From the NCBI RefSeq assembly GCF_027594865.1, contig NZ_CP089391.1:3130501-3194500 (forward strand): a stretch of DNA of 64,000 bases. Direction: 5' to 3'. Numbering within the stretch: position 1 is the first letter of the stretch; the number at the start of each line of letters is the position of its first letter. The position numbers and the translations under genes are program-made. Of the stretch, positions 1 to 7,596 are shown piece after piece. The notes beneath the pieces are model-generated. The model was given only the letters and a program-made list of their open reading frames with translations. It had not been told where the DNA came from and did no database searches. This stretch comes from Bradyrhizobium xenonodulans (GTDB lineage Bacteria; Pseudomonadota; Alphaproteobacteria; Rhizobiales; Xanthobacteraceae).

Positions 1-194
1 CGAACTTGCCGGAGGTGATCGAGGCTTACCTCACCACCGGCGACTATGATTACGTCGTAAAGGTCGCCGTCGAAAGCACCGCCGGCTACGAACGCTTTCT
101 GCGCGAAAAGCTCTACCGCATCCCGGGCATCCGCCACAGCCGGTCATCATTTGCGCTGCGTTGCCTGAAAAAGCTGACCTCGGTGCAGGTCTAG
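1..194 (+). CDS. Lrp/AsnC-family regulator, C-terminal end only
   Basis: The gene enters from the left edge; the frame begins at base 3 and gives 63 residues to the stop. The segment (GDYDYVVKVAVES, then YRIPGIRHSRSSFALRCLK) matches the C-terminal ligand-sensing domain of Lrp/AsnC proteins, where GxYDYxxxV precedes the helix and the final strand ends in a short ALKxxK-like tail. The HTH domain lies outside the window, so its target cannot be judged. It is one of three Lrp/AsnC proteins here; the others are at 23132 and 41425. Confidence 0.85.
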   Translation, partial: NLPEVIEAYLTTGDYDYVVKVAVESTAGYERFLREKLYRIPGIRHSRSSFALRCLKKLTSVQV

Positions 195-274
195 GTAAAT
201 GCGCCGCAGCAATGAGAAGAGGTCATCGGGGGGGCGTCCTCTCCTTGCGTTCGGGTTGAAAACGTGCGGCGTCG

Positions 275-424
275 TCAGAAGGTGGTCTTCTTGCCGATGA
301 TGCCGACATAGCTCGATCGCACCAGAACTCCCCAGCGCCCGTGCTTCTTGACGATCACCTAGACGGAATCTGCCGGCAACAGCGGCTGTAAGTTCGAGCG
401 GGGACGAATCTCAAACCGTGCCAT
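275..424 (-). pseudogene. Possible decayed small gene with an in-frame stop
   Basis: On the minus strand a frame starting at the ATG of 422-424 reads 21 codons, hits TAG at 359-361, then continues open for 27 codons to a TGA at 275-277. The part after the stop (KKHGRWGVLVRSSYVG) looks like the last strands of an NTF2-like or SH3-like small protein, where a Trp often precedes a phrase of this kind. TAG is one base from the Trp codon TGG. This suggests a nonsense mutation, but the family is not certain and the stretch could be non-coding. The rest of 195-476 shows nothing else I can support. Confidence 0.3.
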
Positions 425-476
425 CACTGATTCAGGATGCCGAGGCGGGCTGTGCGCCTGCCTCCGATAACGATGA

Positions 477-1217
477 TCAGCGAGAGCCGGCTCGATCCGT
501 GCAGGTAACGATATCGCGGGGAGTATTTCGATCCACGATCTGAGGTGGGACGAACACCGCCAAGTATCCGCCATCACCTGCAAGCTGATATGTGGCGATC
601 TCTCTGTAGCCAACGGCGGTCAATTCGCAACGCAACAGCGCAATCGGAGTGCCATGCCTTGAGGTCGGACGCTCGAAGTCGACAACTCCGATCCGCGCGC
701 CCGGCTTCAAGGCGGGCACGAGATTATAGAGGAAGGCATAGGGTTGAGTGACCTCATGGTACATGTGGGCGAGGATGGCGGCATCCAACGAGGAAGCGGG
801 CAGGCGGGGGTCGTGTGGTTCGCCTATCGCGAATATGATGTTTGTCAGCCCCAGTCGTTCTGTGCGCTTGCTGAGCGCGATGACGTAGTCCCGCATGATA
901 TCTTGGGCGACGACGAAACCGCTTGGGCCGACGATGCTTGAGAGGCGGAGCGTGTAGTAGCCGCTGCCTACACCGATATCGCCGACCATCATGCCTGGTT
1001 TCAGCTCAAGAAGCCGCGCAACCTCGCCGACCTCATTCAGGAAATCGCGGTGCTCGTCGGCGGAGCTGCTTAGGCTGGCGATCGGCGCAACCGGACGCCG
1101 GATTGGGGGGAAGTCCTTTGCAGGGACTCCTGGAGGGGCCAGATAACCGATGTCAGCGGCGCATACGCCAGTTGAGCCCAGCACTGCGACAAGCGTCACG
1201 ATGCGGAGCAGCATCAT
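477..1217 (-). CDS. Exported class I SAM-dependent methyltransferase
   Basis: The 246-residue product has a methyltransferase core: motif I GDIGVGSGYYTLRLS (SAM-binding glycine loop), an acidic strand end near VVAQDI, and a later strand ALKPGARIGVVDFERP. It fits the predicted-methyltransferase group often found with a signal peptide. The start is placed at the Met-Met pair at 1212-1217 because the following residues (LLRIVTLVAVLGSTGVCAA) form a clean signal peptide ending in an Ala-rich cleavage site; an upstream extension to 1274 would bury it. SAM is a cytoplasmic cofactor, so an exported enzyme is odd; its substrate is unknown. The neighbours on the same strand are small exported proteins. 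Confidence 0.75.
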   Translation of the reverse strand: MMLLRIVTLVAVLGSTGVCAADIGYLAPPGVPAKDFPPIRRPVAPIASLSSSADEHRDFLNEVGEVARLLELKPGMMVGDIGVGSGYYTLRLSSIVGPSGFVVAQDIMRDYVIALSKRTERLGLTNIIFAIGEPHDPRLPASSLDAAILAHMYHEVTQPYAFLYNLVPALKPGARIGVVDFERPTSRHGTPIALLRCELTAVGYREIATYQLAGDGGYLAVFVPPQIVDRNTPRDIVTCTDRAGSR

Positions 1218-1352
1218 CGTGGGTCCGCCAAGTATCAGGCGTGGCCGTCCACTTTGGGAGAGACCTCGGTCCACGGTGATCCCTTCCCACGCCGGCGAAG
1301 CAGTGTTGCGAGGATCGGCAGCTTTTGGTGCGAAGCAGGCTTGCTAACGCTC

Positions 1353-1778
1353 TTACTTGCCGTCGTTCCAGATGTCGGTGGCGAGCTTCCAGTCATTTCC
1401 GACCTTTTCCCAAACCACGACATATTTTCCAGCCACTTCCTGCGGTGTCGATCCCTTGGTCTTCAGCACGAACGTTCCGATCTCGCGCGCCGCGGAAGGG
1501 CCAAGCGGCTTAACGTCAACCGTTGTGAGCTTCGGATCGCCAACTTGCTCCGCCATGCCCTTCCACATGGTCTCAATGGCTGCTCGGCCCTGCACCATCG
1601 CAGATCCGGGCGGAAACGCGGTCGCATCCGTGCTGTAGAGTGAGCCGATCCCGGAGAAGTCGCCCTTGTTGAACATTTCAATCCATTTGGCGTTGATCGC
1701 TTCAATTTCGGCCTTCTGAGCCAAGGCCGGGACGGTCAACGAGATCACGAATGCAATAACCAGTGCTATGCTGTGCAT
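1353..1778 (-). CDS. Exported NTF2-like (DUF4440/SgcJ-type) protein
   Basis: This is a 141-residue protein with a signal peptide (MHSIALVIAFVISLTVPALA) followed by an NTF2-like fold: AINAKWIEMFNKGDFSGIGSLYSTDATAFPPGS is the typical opening of the ketosteroid-isomerase-like superfamily, and YVVVWEKVGNDWKLATDIWN is the typical last strands. The ATG at 1776-1778 is chosen over the ATG at 1782-1784 because the GGAG on the minus strand sits about 6 bases before the former and directly abuts the latter. Such proteins bind or isomerise small hydrophobic molecules; no specific substrate can be inferred. Confidence 0.8.
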   Translation of the reverse strand: MHSIALVIAFVISLTVPALAQKAEIEAINAKWIEMFNKGDFSGIGSLYSTDATAFPPGSAMVQGRAAIETMWKGMAEQVGDPKLTTVDVKPLGPSAAREIGTFVLKTKGSTPQEVAGKYVVVWEKVGNDWKLATDIWNDGK

Positions 1779-1938
1779 GATCATCTCCAATTCTGATGTA
1801 GATGCGAATGCAGGGCCGCAATTGACCCGAAGTCGAAGTGGATACGTTGTCGCGCGGTCATCCGAGTGCGCGCCCCTCCCATCGAAATAGTGGCCGAGCA
1901 TCGAGCGAGTCGCCCCGGCGCCTCTTGCGGCAGGCGCC

Positions 1939-2061
1939 CTACAGACGCACACCGGTTGTAGCAAATGCCTGGGCGACGGGCTGCTGCACCTGATCCAAGA
2001 TTGCCATTGCGGCAAACGCGATGACAATGGCCGCAGTGCAGCCGAGCAGAAATGCCTTCAT
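1939..2061 (-). CDS. Small single-span membrane protein (40 aa)
   Basis: A 40-codon reading frame on the minus strand has ATG at 2059-2061 with GGAG seven bases upstream and a stop at 1939-1941. It encodes one hydrophobic N-terminal segment (MKAFLLGCTAAIVIAFAAMA) followed by a short polar tail ending in FATTGVRL. The layout resembles very short conserved proteins in Bradyrhizobium genomes, but I know no function. A longer overlapping frame (1781-2077) gives an arginine-, histidine- and glycine-rich product with no features and is treated as a shadow. Confidence 0.55.
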   Translation of the reverse strand: MKAFLLGCTAAIVIAFAAMAILDQVQQPVAQAFATTGVRL

Positions 2062-2163
2062 GCGCAAACTCCATCACTTACAAGCCGCACGCATCTTACG
2101 ATTCCGCTTGCTGGGAGCAACTGTGTCGGACGATATAACGTTCGCCCGCCGTTCCTGCCGGCT

Positions 2164-2400
2164 CTAAGGGCTCTTAAAAACCGGATCGATTGGAAATGCA
2201 TCGCCCATCAAGCCCAACGATTGAAGGTCGGCGCCGTGCAGGTCCACTTCCAATATGGCGAGCAGCAGCGCTAGCGCGGTGACCGCGAGGATGAGAAGAG
2301 GCGAGGTTTCTCGTGTCGCCGGATCCGGGGCAATCAAGAGCACGCGCACGGCGCGGAGCCATGAGATCACCCGCAGCAATGGCCTCGACTGCCCCTGCAT
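2164..2400 (-). CDS. Hypothetical small membrane protein (78 aa)
   Basis: The frame has an ATG at 2398-2400 preceded on the minus strand by AAGGAAG at a suitable distance. The product starts with a basic segment (LLRVISWLRAVRVLLIAP) and carries one clear transmembrane segment (LLILAVTALALLLAILEVDL) about two-thirds along, then a polar tail. No family is recognised. The neighbours on the same strand are the 40-residue membrane protein and the NTF2-like exported protein, but gaps of about 100 bases or more make a shared operon uncertain. Confidence 0.45.
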   Translation of the reverse strand: MQGQSRPLLRVISWLRAVRVLLIAPDPATRETSPLLILAVTALALLLAILEVDLHGADLQSLGLMGDAFPIDPVFKSP

Positions 2401-2569
2401 GTCGTCTTCCTTGACATGACGAGCAAAGACGTGACCAACCAAAGCTAGAACTCGTGCCGCCGCCATTCAAGGGAAGAAGGCCGACGATGGGCGAACTGAC
2501 GCAGTACGCGCTCGGGAACAGATATCGATCCGTCCTCGTTGAAGCTTGGGCTCCAAAGGAGGATTCGCC

Positions 2570-2830
2570 GTGAAGGCACTGACATCCATCCTATGCCTGG
2601 CAGCGGTCGTGGTCTTCGATAGCGCGTTTGCGCAGTCCGGACAGACAGGGGCGCCTGCGGCACAGACCCGTCCCGAAGAGAAGGGCCAACCGCAGCCACA
2701 GGGTTGGACCGGCCCGATCAATACAGGTTCGGGCGGCGCGCCCGCCGAAAGCCCGCAAGGCCAGAGCCCGCCCGGGATGCAGGCGGCGCCCGAGGGCTCG
2801 TCCAAGAAGGTCGTGGCACCGCAGAAGTAG
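2570..2830 (+). CDS. Exported proline/glutamine-rich small protein
   Basis: This is an 86-residue product. The GTG start at 2570 is favoured because a strong AAAGGAGG lies six bases upstream at 2556-2563 and the next residues (VKALTSILCLAAVVVFDSAFA) form a signal peptide with an AFA-Q cleavage site; an in-frame ATG at 2546 would place the Shine-Dalgarno inside the gene. The mature part is low-complexity and rich in Pro, Gln, Gly and Ala (for example PQPQGWTGPINTGSGGAP), likely disordered in the periplasm. Function unknown. It lies 75 bases ahead of the WD40-cytochrome gene. Confidence 0.6.
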   Translation: MKALTSILCLAAVVVFDSAFAQSGQTGAPAAQTRPEEKGQPQPQGWTGPINTGSGGAPAESPQGQSPPGMQAAPEGSSKKVVAPQK

Positions 2831-2905
2831 ACGTGGCGCCGCGGACATTTATTTCGGGCATTCTTGAGGGTATCGTATCGACGTGACCATGGCCGGCAGA
2901 GATTG

Positions 2906-4195
2906 ATGGGATGGGCTTCCTGCGCCCGGGCCGCCGCAGCCCTCCTGGAGATTGTTATTGCGTCAGCGGCGCACGCGCAGCTTGCGGGTCACGGCGGCCC
3001 CGTCCGGGCGCTCGCCGTTTCGGCTGATGGCAACAGCCTGTTGTCCGGCAGCTTCGACACGTCCGCCATCCGCTGGTCGCTAAAGTTCGACGCGGCGAGC
3101 GAGGTGCTGCGGTATCATGCGGATGCCGTCAATGCTGTTGCCTTCCTGAAAGATGGTCGCATGATCACCACGGGGACGGACGCCCGGATTGCGGTGTGGA
3201 CGGCAGGCCGCCAGCAGCCCGATCAACTCCTGGAGGGCCATACCGGTCCCGTCGTCGCGCTTGCCGTCTCGCCGGACGGATCGACGCTCGCCTCGGCTTC
3301 GTGGGACCACAGCGTCCGGCTCTGGTCCCTGGCCGATGGAGCGTCCCGCGCGTTCGAAGGTCACGCACAGAATGTGAATGGTGTCGCCTTCGCTCCGGAC
3401 GGCATGTCGCTCGTGAGCGTCGGCTATGATGGTGCGTTGTGCATCTGGCGCTTGCCGGAGGGCCGGCCTGAAACGGTGGCATTGCCGGCGCCATTGAATA
3501 CTGTCGTCATCGCGCCCGATGGCGAGATCGTCGCGGGAGGGGCGGACGGCATGCTGCGCGTGCTGACGACGGACGGAGAGCCGGCGGGCGAGGTGGCCGC
3601 AGGCCCGTCACCGATCGTCGCGTTGGCGCTTTCCGATGACGGAGTGCTGATCGCCGCCGCCGGTATCGCCGGCACGGTTGCCATCATCGAGCGCAAGTCG
3701 CGCAGTGTGTTGCGGACGCTGGTGGGACCCGGTTTCGCGGTCTGGTCGGTTGTGTTCCTGCATGATGCAGCAACACTCGTGACCGGCGGCACGGACGGAA
3801 AGATCCGGCGCTGGAATGTGCACAGTGGTGAGCCGGTCGATTCGAACTCGTTCGGGACATCAGCGGATCCGCTGGCCGCTTATGCGGGCGATCATGGCGC
3901 CGATGTCTTTCGCGCCTGCGTTGCCTGTCACACGTTGTCGGCCAAGGACGCGCAACGCGCAGGGCCGACCCTTGCCGGATTGTTCGGACGGAAAATCGCC
4001 TCGCTCCCCGGCTATCGATTTTCCGATGCCCTCAAGACAATGGATATCGTCTGGACCCCGGAGACCGTCGCAAAACTGTTTGAGGTCGGGCCCAACGCCT
4101 ACACGCCGGGAACGAAGATGCCGGAGCAGCGTATCGGATCGGCCGAGGACCGTCGCGCATTGACCGACTTCCTGGCCCGGGCGACGTCGCAATAG
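2906..4195 (+). CDS. WD40 beta-propeller fused to cytochrome c
   Basis: The 429-residue protein has an N-terminal hydrophobic leader ending near HAQ, about seven WD40-type repeats (repeated GHxxxVxxxAxSxDG...LxSxSxDxxxRxW) over roughly residues 27-310, and a C-terminal class I cytochrome c domain. The heme site is C338-V-A-C341-H342 and the probable axial methionine is M405 in PGTKMPE. The start is placed at 2906 because the leader follows it directly; the Shine-Dalgarno is weak. It should be periplasmic, with the propeller as a docking platform and the heme carrying electrons. It ends 36 bases from the convergent ferredoxin gene beside the formate dehydrogenase operon, so a link to that chain is plausible but unproven. 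Confidence 0.8.
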   Translation: MGWASCARAAAALLEIVIASAAHAQLAGHGGPVRALAVSADGNSLLSGSFDTSAIRWSLKFDAASEVLRYHADAVNAVAFLKDGRMITTGTDARIAVWTAGRQQPDQLLEGHTGPVVALAVSPDGSTLASASWDHSVRLWSLADGASRAFEGHAQNVNGVAFAPDGMSLVSVGYDGALCIWRLPEGRPETVALPAPLNTVVIAPDGEIVAGGADGMLRVLTTDGEPAGEVAAGPSPIVALALSDDGVLIAAAGIAGTVAIIERKSRSVLRTLVGPGFAVWSVVFLHDAATLVTGGTDGKIRRWNVHSGEPVDSNSFGTSADPLAAYAGDHGADVFRACVACHTLSAKDAQRAGPTLAGLFGRKIASLPGYRFSDALKTMDIVWTPETVAKLFEVGPNAYTPGTKMPEQRIGSAEDRRALTDFLARATSQ

Positions 4196-4230
4196 GTGAG
4201 GACCCCAACGCTAACGAGGAACGTTCGCGC

Positions 4231-6255
4231 TCAGGTCTTGCTGTCCGGCCGGCGCAAATAATCCTCGGTGGTTCGGGGCGGCGCGCGTTCCGGCACGCCC
4301 TCAAACGGATCGAACTGCTGTTCACTCATAGCGATCACGCGGCAATCCGCACACATCCTGATGGCGTCCAGGCGCCTGTCGCCAGCCGGATACATCCAAT
4401 GACGGCCCTCGAGCTTGGCCGCGATGCGGTCAATCGTGCTCTTCACGCCGAACGCCGTGCCGCAGCGGATGCAGAGCGCAGGCTCCTCCTCCTTGATCAC
4501 AATCGCGGGCGCGCGGCCCGCGCGGAAATCGATCTGGGGCTTCAGCGTGATGACCTTCTCGGGACAGGTGCTCTGGCAGAGGCCGCATTGCACGCAGGCA
4601 TCTTCGACGAACTTGAGCATCGGGCGGTCAGGATCGTCGCGGAGCGCGCCGGTCGGGCAGACGGAAACGCAGGACAGGCACAGCGTGCATCCTCCGGTCT
4701 CAACCTCCACCGCGCCAATCGGAGCGCCCTGGGGCAGGGCAATGACGTCGACCGGCTTCGGCGCGAGGCGATGCAGTTCGTTCAACGCGAAGCGAAGCAG
4801 GTCGCGCCGCTTGCCGACGGTCTTGAACGTCGCAAGGGACTTCACCGCAGCAAGTCTCTCGATGCCTGCCAACTGCTTCAGCAATGAATCCGGATCGTCG
4901 GTTTCGATCGCAGCCACCCGGCGCCCTTCAAATCCGAGGCCCGCAAGAATGGTCTCTGCCATGTGGATCGTCCAGGTGAGTCCCGTCACGTCATGCCGTT
5001 GCTTGCCGCGGAGCAAAAACCGGAACGCGGCCGCTCCGTAGGCAAAGGCGCCGATCACAGACTCAAGCCCGACCTGCGTGACCTCGTTGACGGCGAGGGG
5101 GATGACCTCGGCAGGCAGGCCATTCCCGTGCCGCGCAATCGCGTCGATCAAAGGCGTGCCGTGCTGGCCATCGTGCAGCAACAGGACAGGGTTCGATCCA
5201 CCCGCCTGATGATAGGCGAGTAGCGTGGCGCGGATGGTGTGAAGCTGGATGTCCGCGGGCGGCAACGCGTAGGACGCCGCGCCCGTCGGACAGGCGGCGG
5301 CACATTGGCCGCAGCCCGCGCAAATCTCGGCATCGATGGCAACGTGATTGCCGGCCGGTGTGATCGCATTCGTGGGACACAGATCGAGGCAGCGATGGCA
5401 GCCAGTCAGATTCGAGCGCGAATGGGCGCAAAGATCGGGCGTGAACTCGATATATTTGGGCTTGTCGAAACGTCCGACGAGATCGCGCGCGCTCAGAACG
5501 GCGCGGAGCATGGCGGCGAGGTCCTTGGGATCGGCCCGCAGGTAACCGTCGCGCAGATCATGCGCTGGGAATAGCGGTCTCTCTCCCGATAGGTCAAGGA
5601 CGATGTCGCAACGCGAGGTCACGCCGTGGCGTGGAGGTTCAAAGACGTAATGATCGCGCGAGGAGGGATGCGGGCGAGCGTAGTCGTCGATCATGAGCTC
5701 GAAAGCGCCAAAATGTCCCCTGGCGTTACGGATCGTTCCCTTCACGACAGGGAAGGGCGTTGCTAAGGGGGAAACGATCTCGCCCGGCTCCCTCAGCATC
5801 ACCGTCACATCGAGGTGATCCGAAAGCAGCCGCCCGGCCTCGATCGCCGCCTCGTCCCGGCCATAGATCAGGATGACCCCGTCGCTCCCGAGCGTGACCA
5901 GAGGATAGTCGGGCGCTTGCACGGCGCTCGCTGCGAGCAGCGCTGCCATCTTGGGGCCCGCTTGCGCGCCTTCGGTCGACCACCCTGCCGTCTCGCGAAT
6001 GTTCACGAAAGCGACGGGCGCGGAACGCTCGCCGGCTTCCTCCGCAAACAAGGATTGCTGATACGTGCAGGCAACGGTCAGAGGAGCCTCTGCCTTCGCG
6101 GCCGCGCGAAAGTGGTCGAGCTCGGCGCCGCACAGGTGACGAAAGGTTTTGACGTCGCTGTGGCCGCATCCGCGCTTGATGGCAGCGATATCGAGCCGCA
6201 TCGTGTCTTCGCACGAGCAAATCAGGATGGTCTTCGCTGGCTGCTCCAGGTTCAT
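4231..6255 (-). CDS. Multi-cluster 4Fe-4S ferredoxin protein next to formate dehydrogenase
   Basis: This is a cytoplasmic protein of about 674 residues. The N-terminus (KTILICSCEDTMRLD) resembles the NAD/HdrA-like module found with such ferredoxins. The central part has two cysteine sets (CHRCLDLCPTNAI and CAGCGQCAAACPTGA), and the C-terminal part has two more (CTLCLSCVSVCPTGAL and CVQCGLCQSTCPEKVI), plus CIRCG and CADC pairs. At least four [4Fe-4S] clusters are expected. Start choice is uncertain: ATG 6255 puts the conserved beginning near the N-terminus, and ATG 6294 is the alternative. It is divergent from the formate dehydrogenase operon and is a regular neighbour of that operon in Bradyrhizobium relatives, suggesting electron transfer for that enzyme. 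No substrate domain is visible. Confidence 0.8.
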   Translation of the reverse strand: MNLEQPAKTILICSCEDTMRLDIAAIKRGCGHSDVKTFRHLCGAELDHFRAAAKAEAPLTVACTYQQSLFAEEAGERSAPVAFVNIRETAGWSTEGAQAGPKMAALLAASAVQAPDYPLVTLGSDGVILIYGRDEAAIEAGRLLSDHLDVTVMLREPGEIVSPLATPFPVVKGTIRNARGHFGAFELMIDDYARPHPSSRDHYVFEPPRHGVTSRCDIVLDLSGERPLFPAHDLRDGYLRADPKDLAAMLRAVLSARDLVGRFDKPKYIEFTPDLCAHSRSNLTGCHRCLDLCPTNAITPAGNHVAIDAEICAGCGQCAAACPTGAASYALPPADIQLHTIRATLLAYHQAGGSNPVLLLHDGQHGTPLIDAIARHGNGLPAEVIPLAVNEVTQVGLESVIGAFAYGAAAFRFLLRGKQRHDVTGLTWTIHMAETILAGLGFEGRRVAAIETDDPDSLLKQLAGIERLAAVKSLATFKTVGKRRDLLRFALNELHRLAPKPVDVIALPQGAPIGAVEVETGGCTLCLSCVSVCPTGALRDDPDRPMLKFVEDACVQCGLCQSTCPEKVITLKPQIDFRAGRAPAIVIKEEEPALCIRCGTAFGVKSTIDRIAAKLEGRHWMYPAGDRRLDAIRMCADCRVIAMSEQQFDPFEGVPERAPPRTTEDYLRRPDSKT

Positions 6256-6379
6256 CCCTCCCGAGAAGGCGACGAATGGCGGGCTCGCGTTCATCCTTTG
6301 CTTCGTATAAATATTGTCAATCGGGAAAAAGGGCAAAGTGGAGGACGGCCTGCGGTCGATCCCAACCAGCCACGTTTCC
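6256..6379. promoter_or_regulatory. Divergent promoter region, ferredoxin protein / formate dehydrogenase operon
   Basis: This gap of about 120 bases separates two divergent genes and must hold both promoters. The AT-rich block CGTATAAATATTGTC at 6305-6319 stands out in this GC-rich sequence and could supply -10 elements. No convincing FNR box (TTGAT-N4-ATCAA) was seen. Confidence 0.45.
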
Positions 6380-7105
6380 ATGGCGGAGCCGATCCAGCTG
6401 CCGCCGCTCTTTACTTTGGTCCGATTGCGCGAGAGCGGAGACGCATTTGCCCATGCATGCCGCATTGCACCCGAGAGTGGCGCCGGCACGCTGGTCTATG
6501 TTGGACGGTTCGACCTCGCCGAGTTCGCGGTGGTGCTGGAGCCGGCCGAGCCGCTGGTCACTGCGCGCCGCGCCTTTTACGCCGGTATGGTGGCTCTGAC
6601 AGACGCCCTGCGCGCCTATGCCCCGCCGGCCAAGGAGGTTGCGGTCGGCTGGCCCGATGCGGTGAGAATTGACGGAGGGCTGGTCGGAGGGGGACGGCTG
6701 GGTTGGCCCGCATCCGCGGACGAGGATGAGTCGCCGCCTTGGCTCGTATTCGGGGCCATGATCCGGACAGTCATGATGAACGAGCACGATCCCGGTGTTT
6801 ACCCGCTCGTCTCTGCCCTGGATGAGGAAGGGTTTGGTGAAGCCGGCGCAATACAGTTGACGGAGAGCTTTGCCCGGCACTTGATGCGGGTGATCGACAG
6901 CTGGCAGGCCGATGGATTTGACAGCGTCGCGCGCGACTATCTCAGCCGGATACCTCGCGAGCGGCAAACGGTTCGGCACATCGATGATCGCGGCGATCTG
7001 CTCACGCGCCGCATCGGCAGTGACACGACTGAGCGGGCAGACCTTGTTAAAGTGCTCGCCGCGCCATCCTGGCTCGATCCTGATCTCGGAGGGCCAAGGT
7101 CGTGA
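6380..7105 (+). CDS. Biotin/lipoate protein ligase-like protein of the FDH operon
   Basis: The 241-residue product matches the biotin/lipoate protein ligase-like family with a C-terminal DUF4444-type region. The ligase-like phrase is EVAVGWPDAVRIDGGLVGGG, where true ligases carry a substrate-adenylate Lys in a K-x-x-G context; here Arg and Asp occupy that area, so catalytic activity is doubtful. It opens the formate dehydrogenase operon and its stop overlaps the next start by four bases. ATG 6380 is chosen by the expected N-terminus; upstream in-frame GTG 6338, which has AAAGGG before it, is a real alternative. A role in enzyme maturation is inferred only from position. Confidence 0.7.
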   Translation: MAEPIQLPPLFTLVRLRESGDAFAHACRIAPESGAGTLVYVGRFDLAEFAVVLEPAEPLVTARRAFYAGMVALTDALRAYAPPAKEVAVGWPDAVRIDGGLVGGGRLGWPASADEDESPPWLVFGAMIRTVMMNEHDPGVYPLVSALDEEGFGEAGAIQLTESFARHLMRVIDSWQADGFDSVARDYLSRIPRERQTVRHIDDRGDLLTRRIGSDTTERADLVKVLAAPSWLDPDLGGPRS

Positions 7106-7596
7106 AAAACGCTGTGAAACTCCTGCGCACCATCGCGCTCGATGCCTCCGATACCTTCGTGTTCGACGCGCCGGCAATCTCAGGCGAATGGGCGGTCTCC
7201 GGCGCGTTCCGCTTCTGCGATCATGATCCGGGGACGCTGGGCGGAAAGGCGCGCTCCGCCTTCCGCAGCGGCTTTCTCGGCGTGCAATCCTGGGGATGGT
7301 CGACGCTGGCGCAGATTGTTCCGGCGACCGAGGACGATTGCCGAGCGCTGATCGAAGTCCTTGCCAGACAACTCGTTGATCGGTTCGGTGCCCCGGACAT
7401 GGCAATTGCGAGGATCGCTGCGGAAGAGGAAGTCACCTTTGCGCAATCGCTCTGCTCGCACCCGATCAGTTCGCTCATTGCGGTCCACCGTTCGGCGCGT
7501 GATGGCGAAGTCCACGAGGCCTTCCGCAAGCTGCAACTGCGGGAAGGGCAGCGGCATGGCAAGGCATTCTCCTTCATGGAAGTCGAGGATGAGTGA
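7102..7596 (+). CDS. DUF6505 family protein, FDH operon
   Basis: This is a 164-residue soluble protein with no signal peptide or membrane segment. It matches the uncharacterised family (DUF6505) that accompanies formate dehydrogenase in alphaproteobacteria: opening VKLLRTIALDASDTFVFD, central GFLGVQSWGWSTLAQIV, and a C-terminal phrase rich in charged residues. Overlaps of 4 bases with the ligase-like gene and 8 bases with the DUF6352 gene show tight translational coupling. The biochemical role is unknown; operon context suggests assembly or cofactor handling for the molybdoenzyme. Confidence 0.75.
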   Translation: MKNAVKLLRTIALDASDTFVFDAPAISGEWAVSGAFRFCDHDPGTLGGKARSAFRSGFLGVQSWGWSTLAQIVPATEDDCRALIEVLARQLVDRFGAPDMAIARIAAEEEVTFAQSLCSHPISSLIAVHRSARDGEVHEAFRKLQLREGQRHGKAFSFMEVEDE

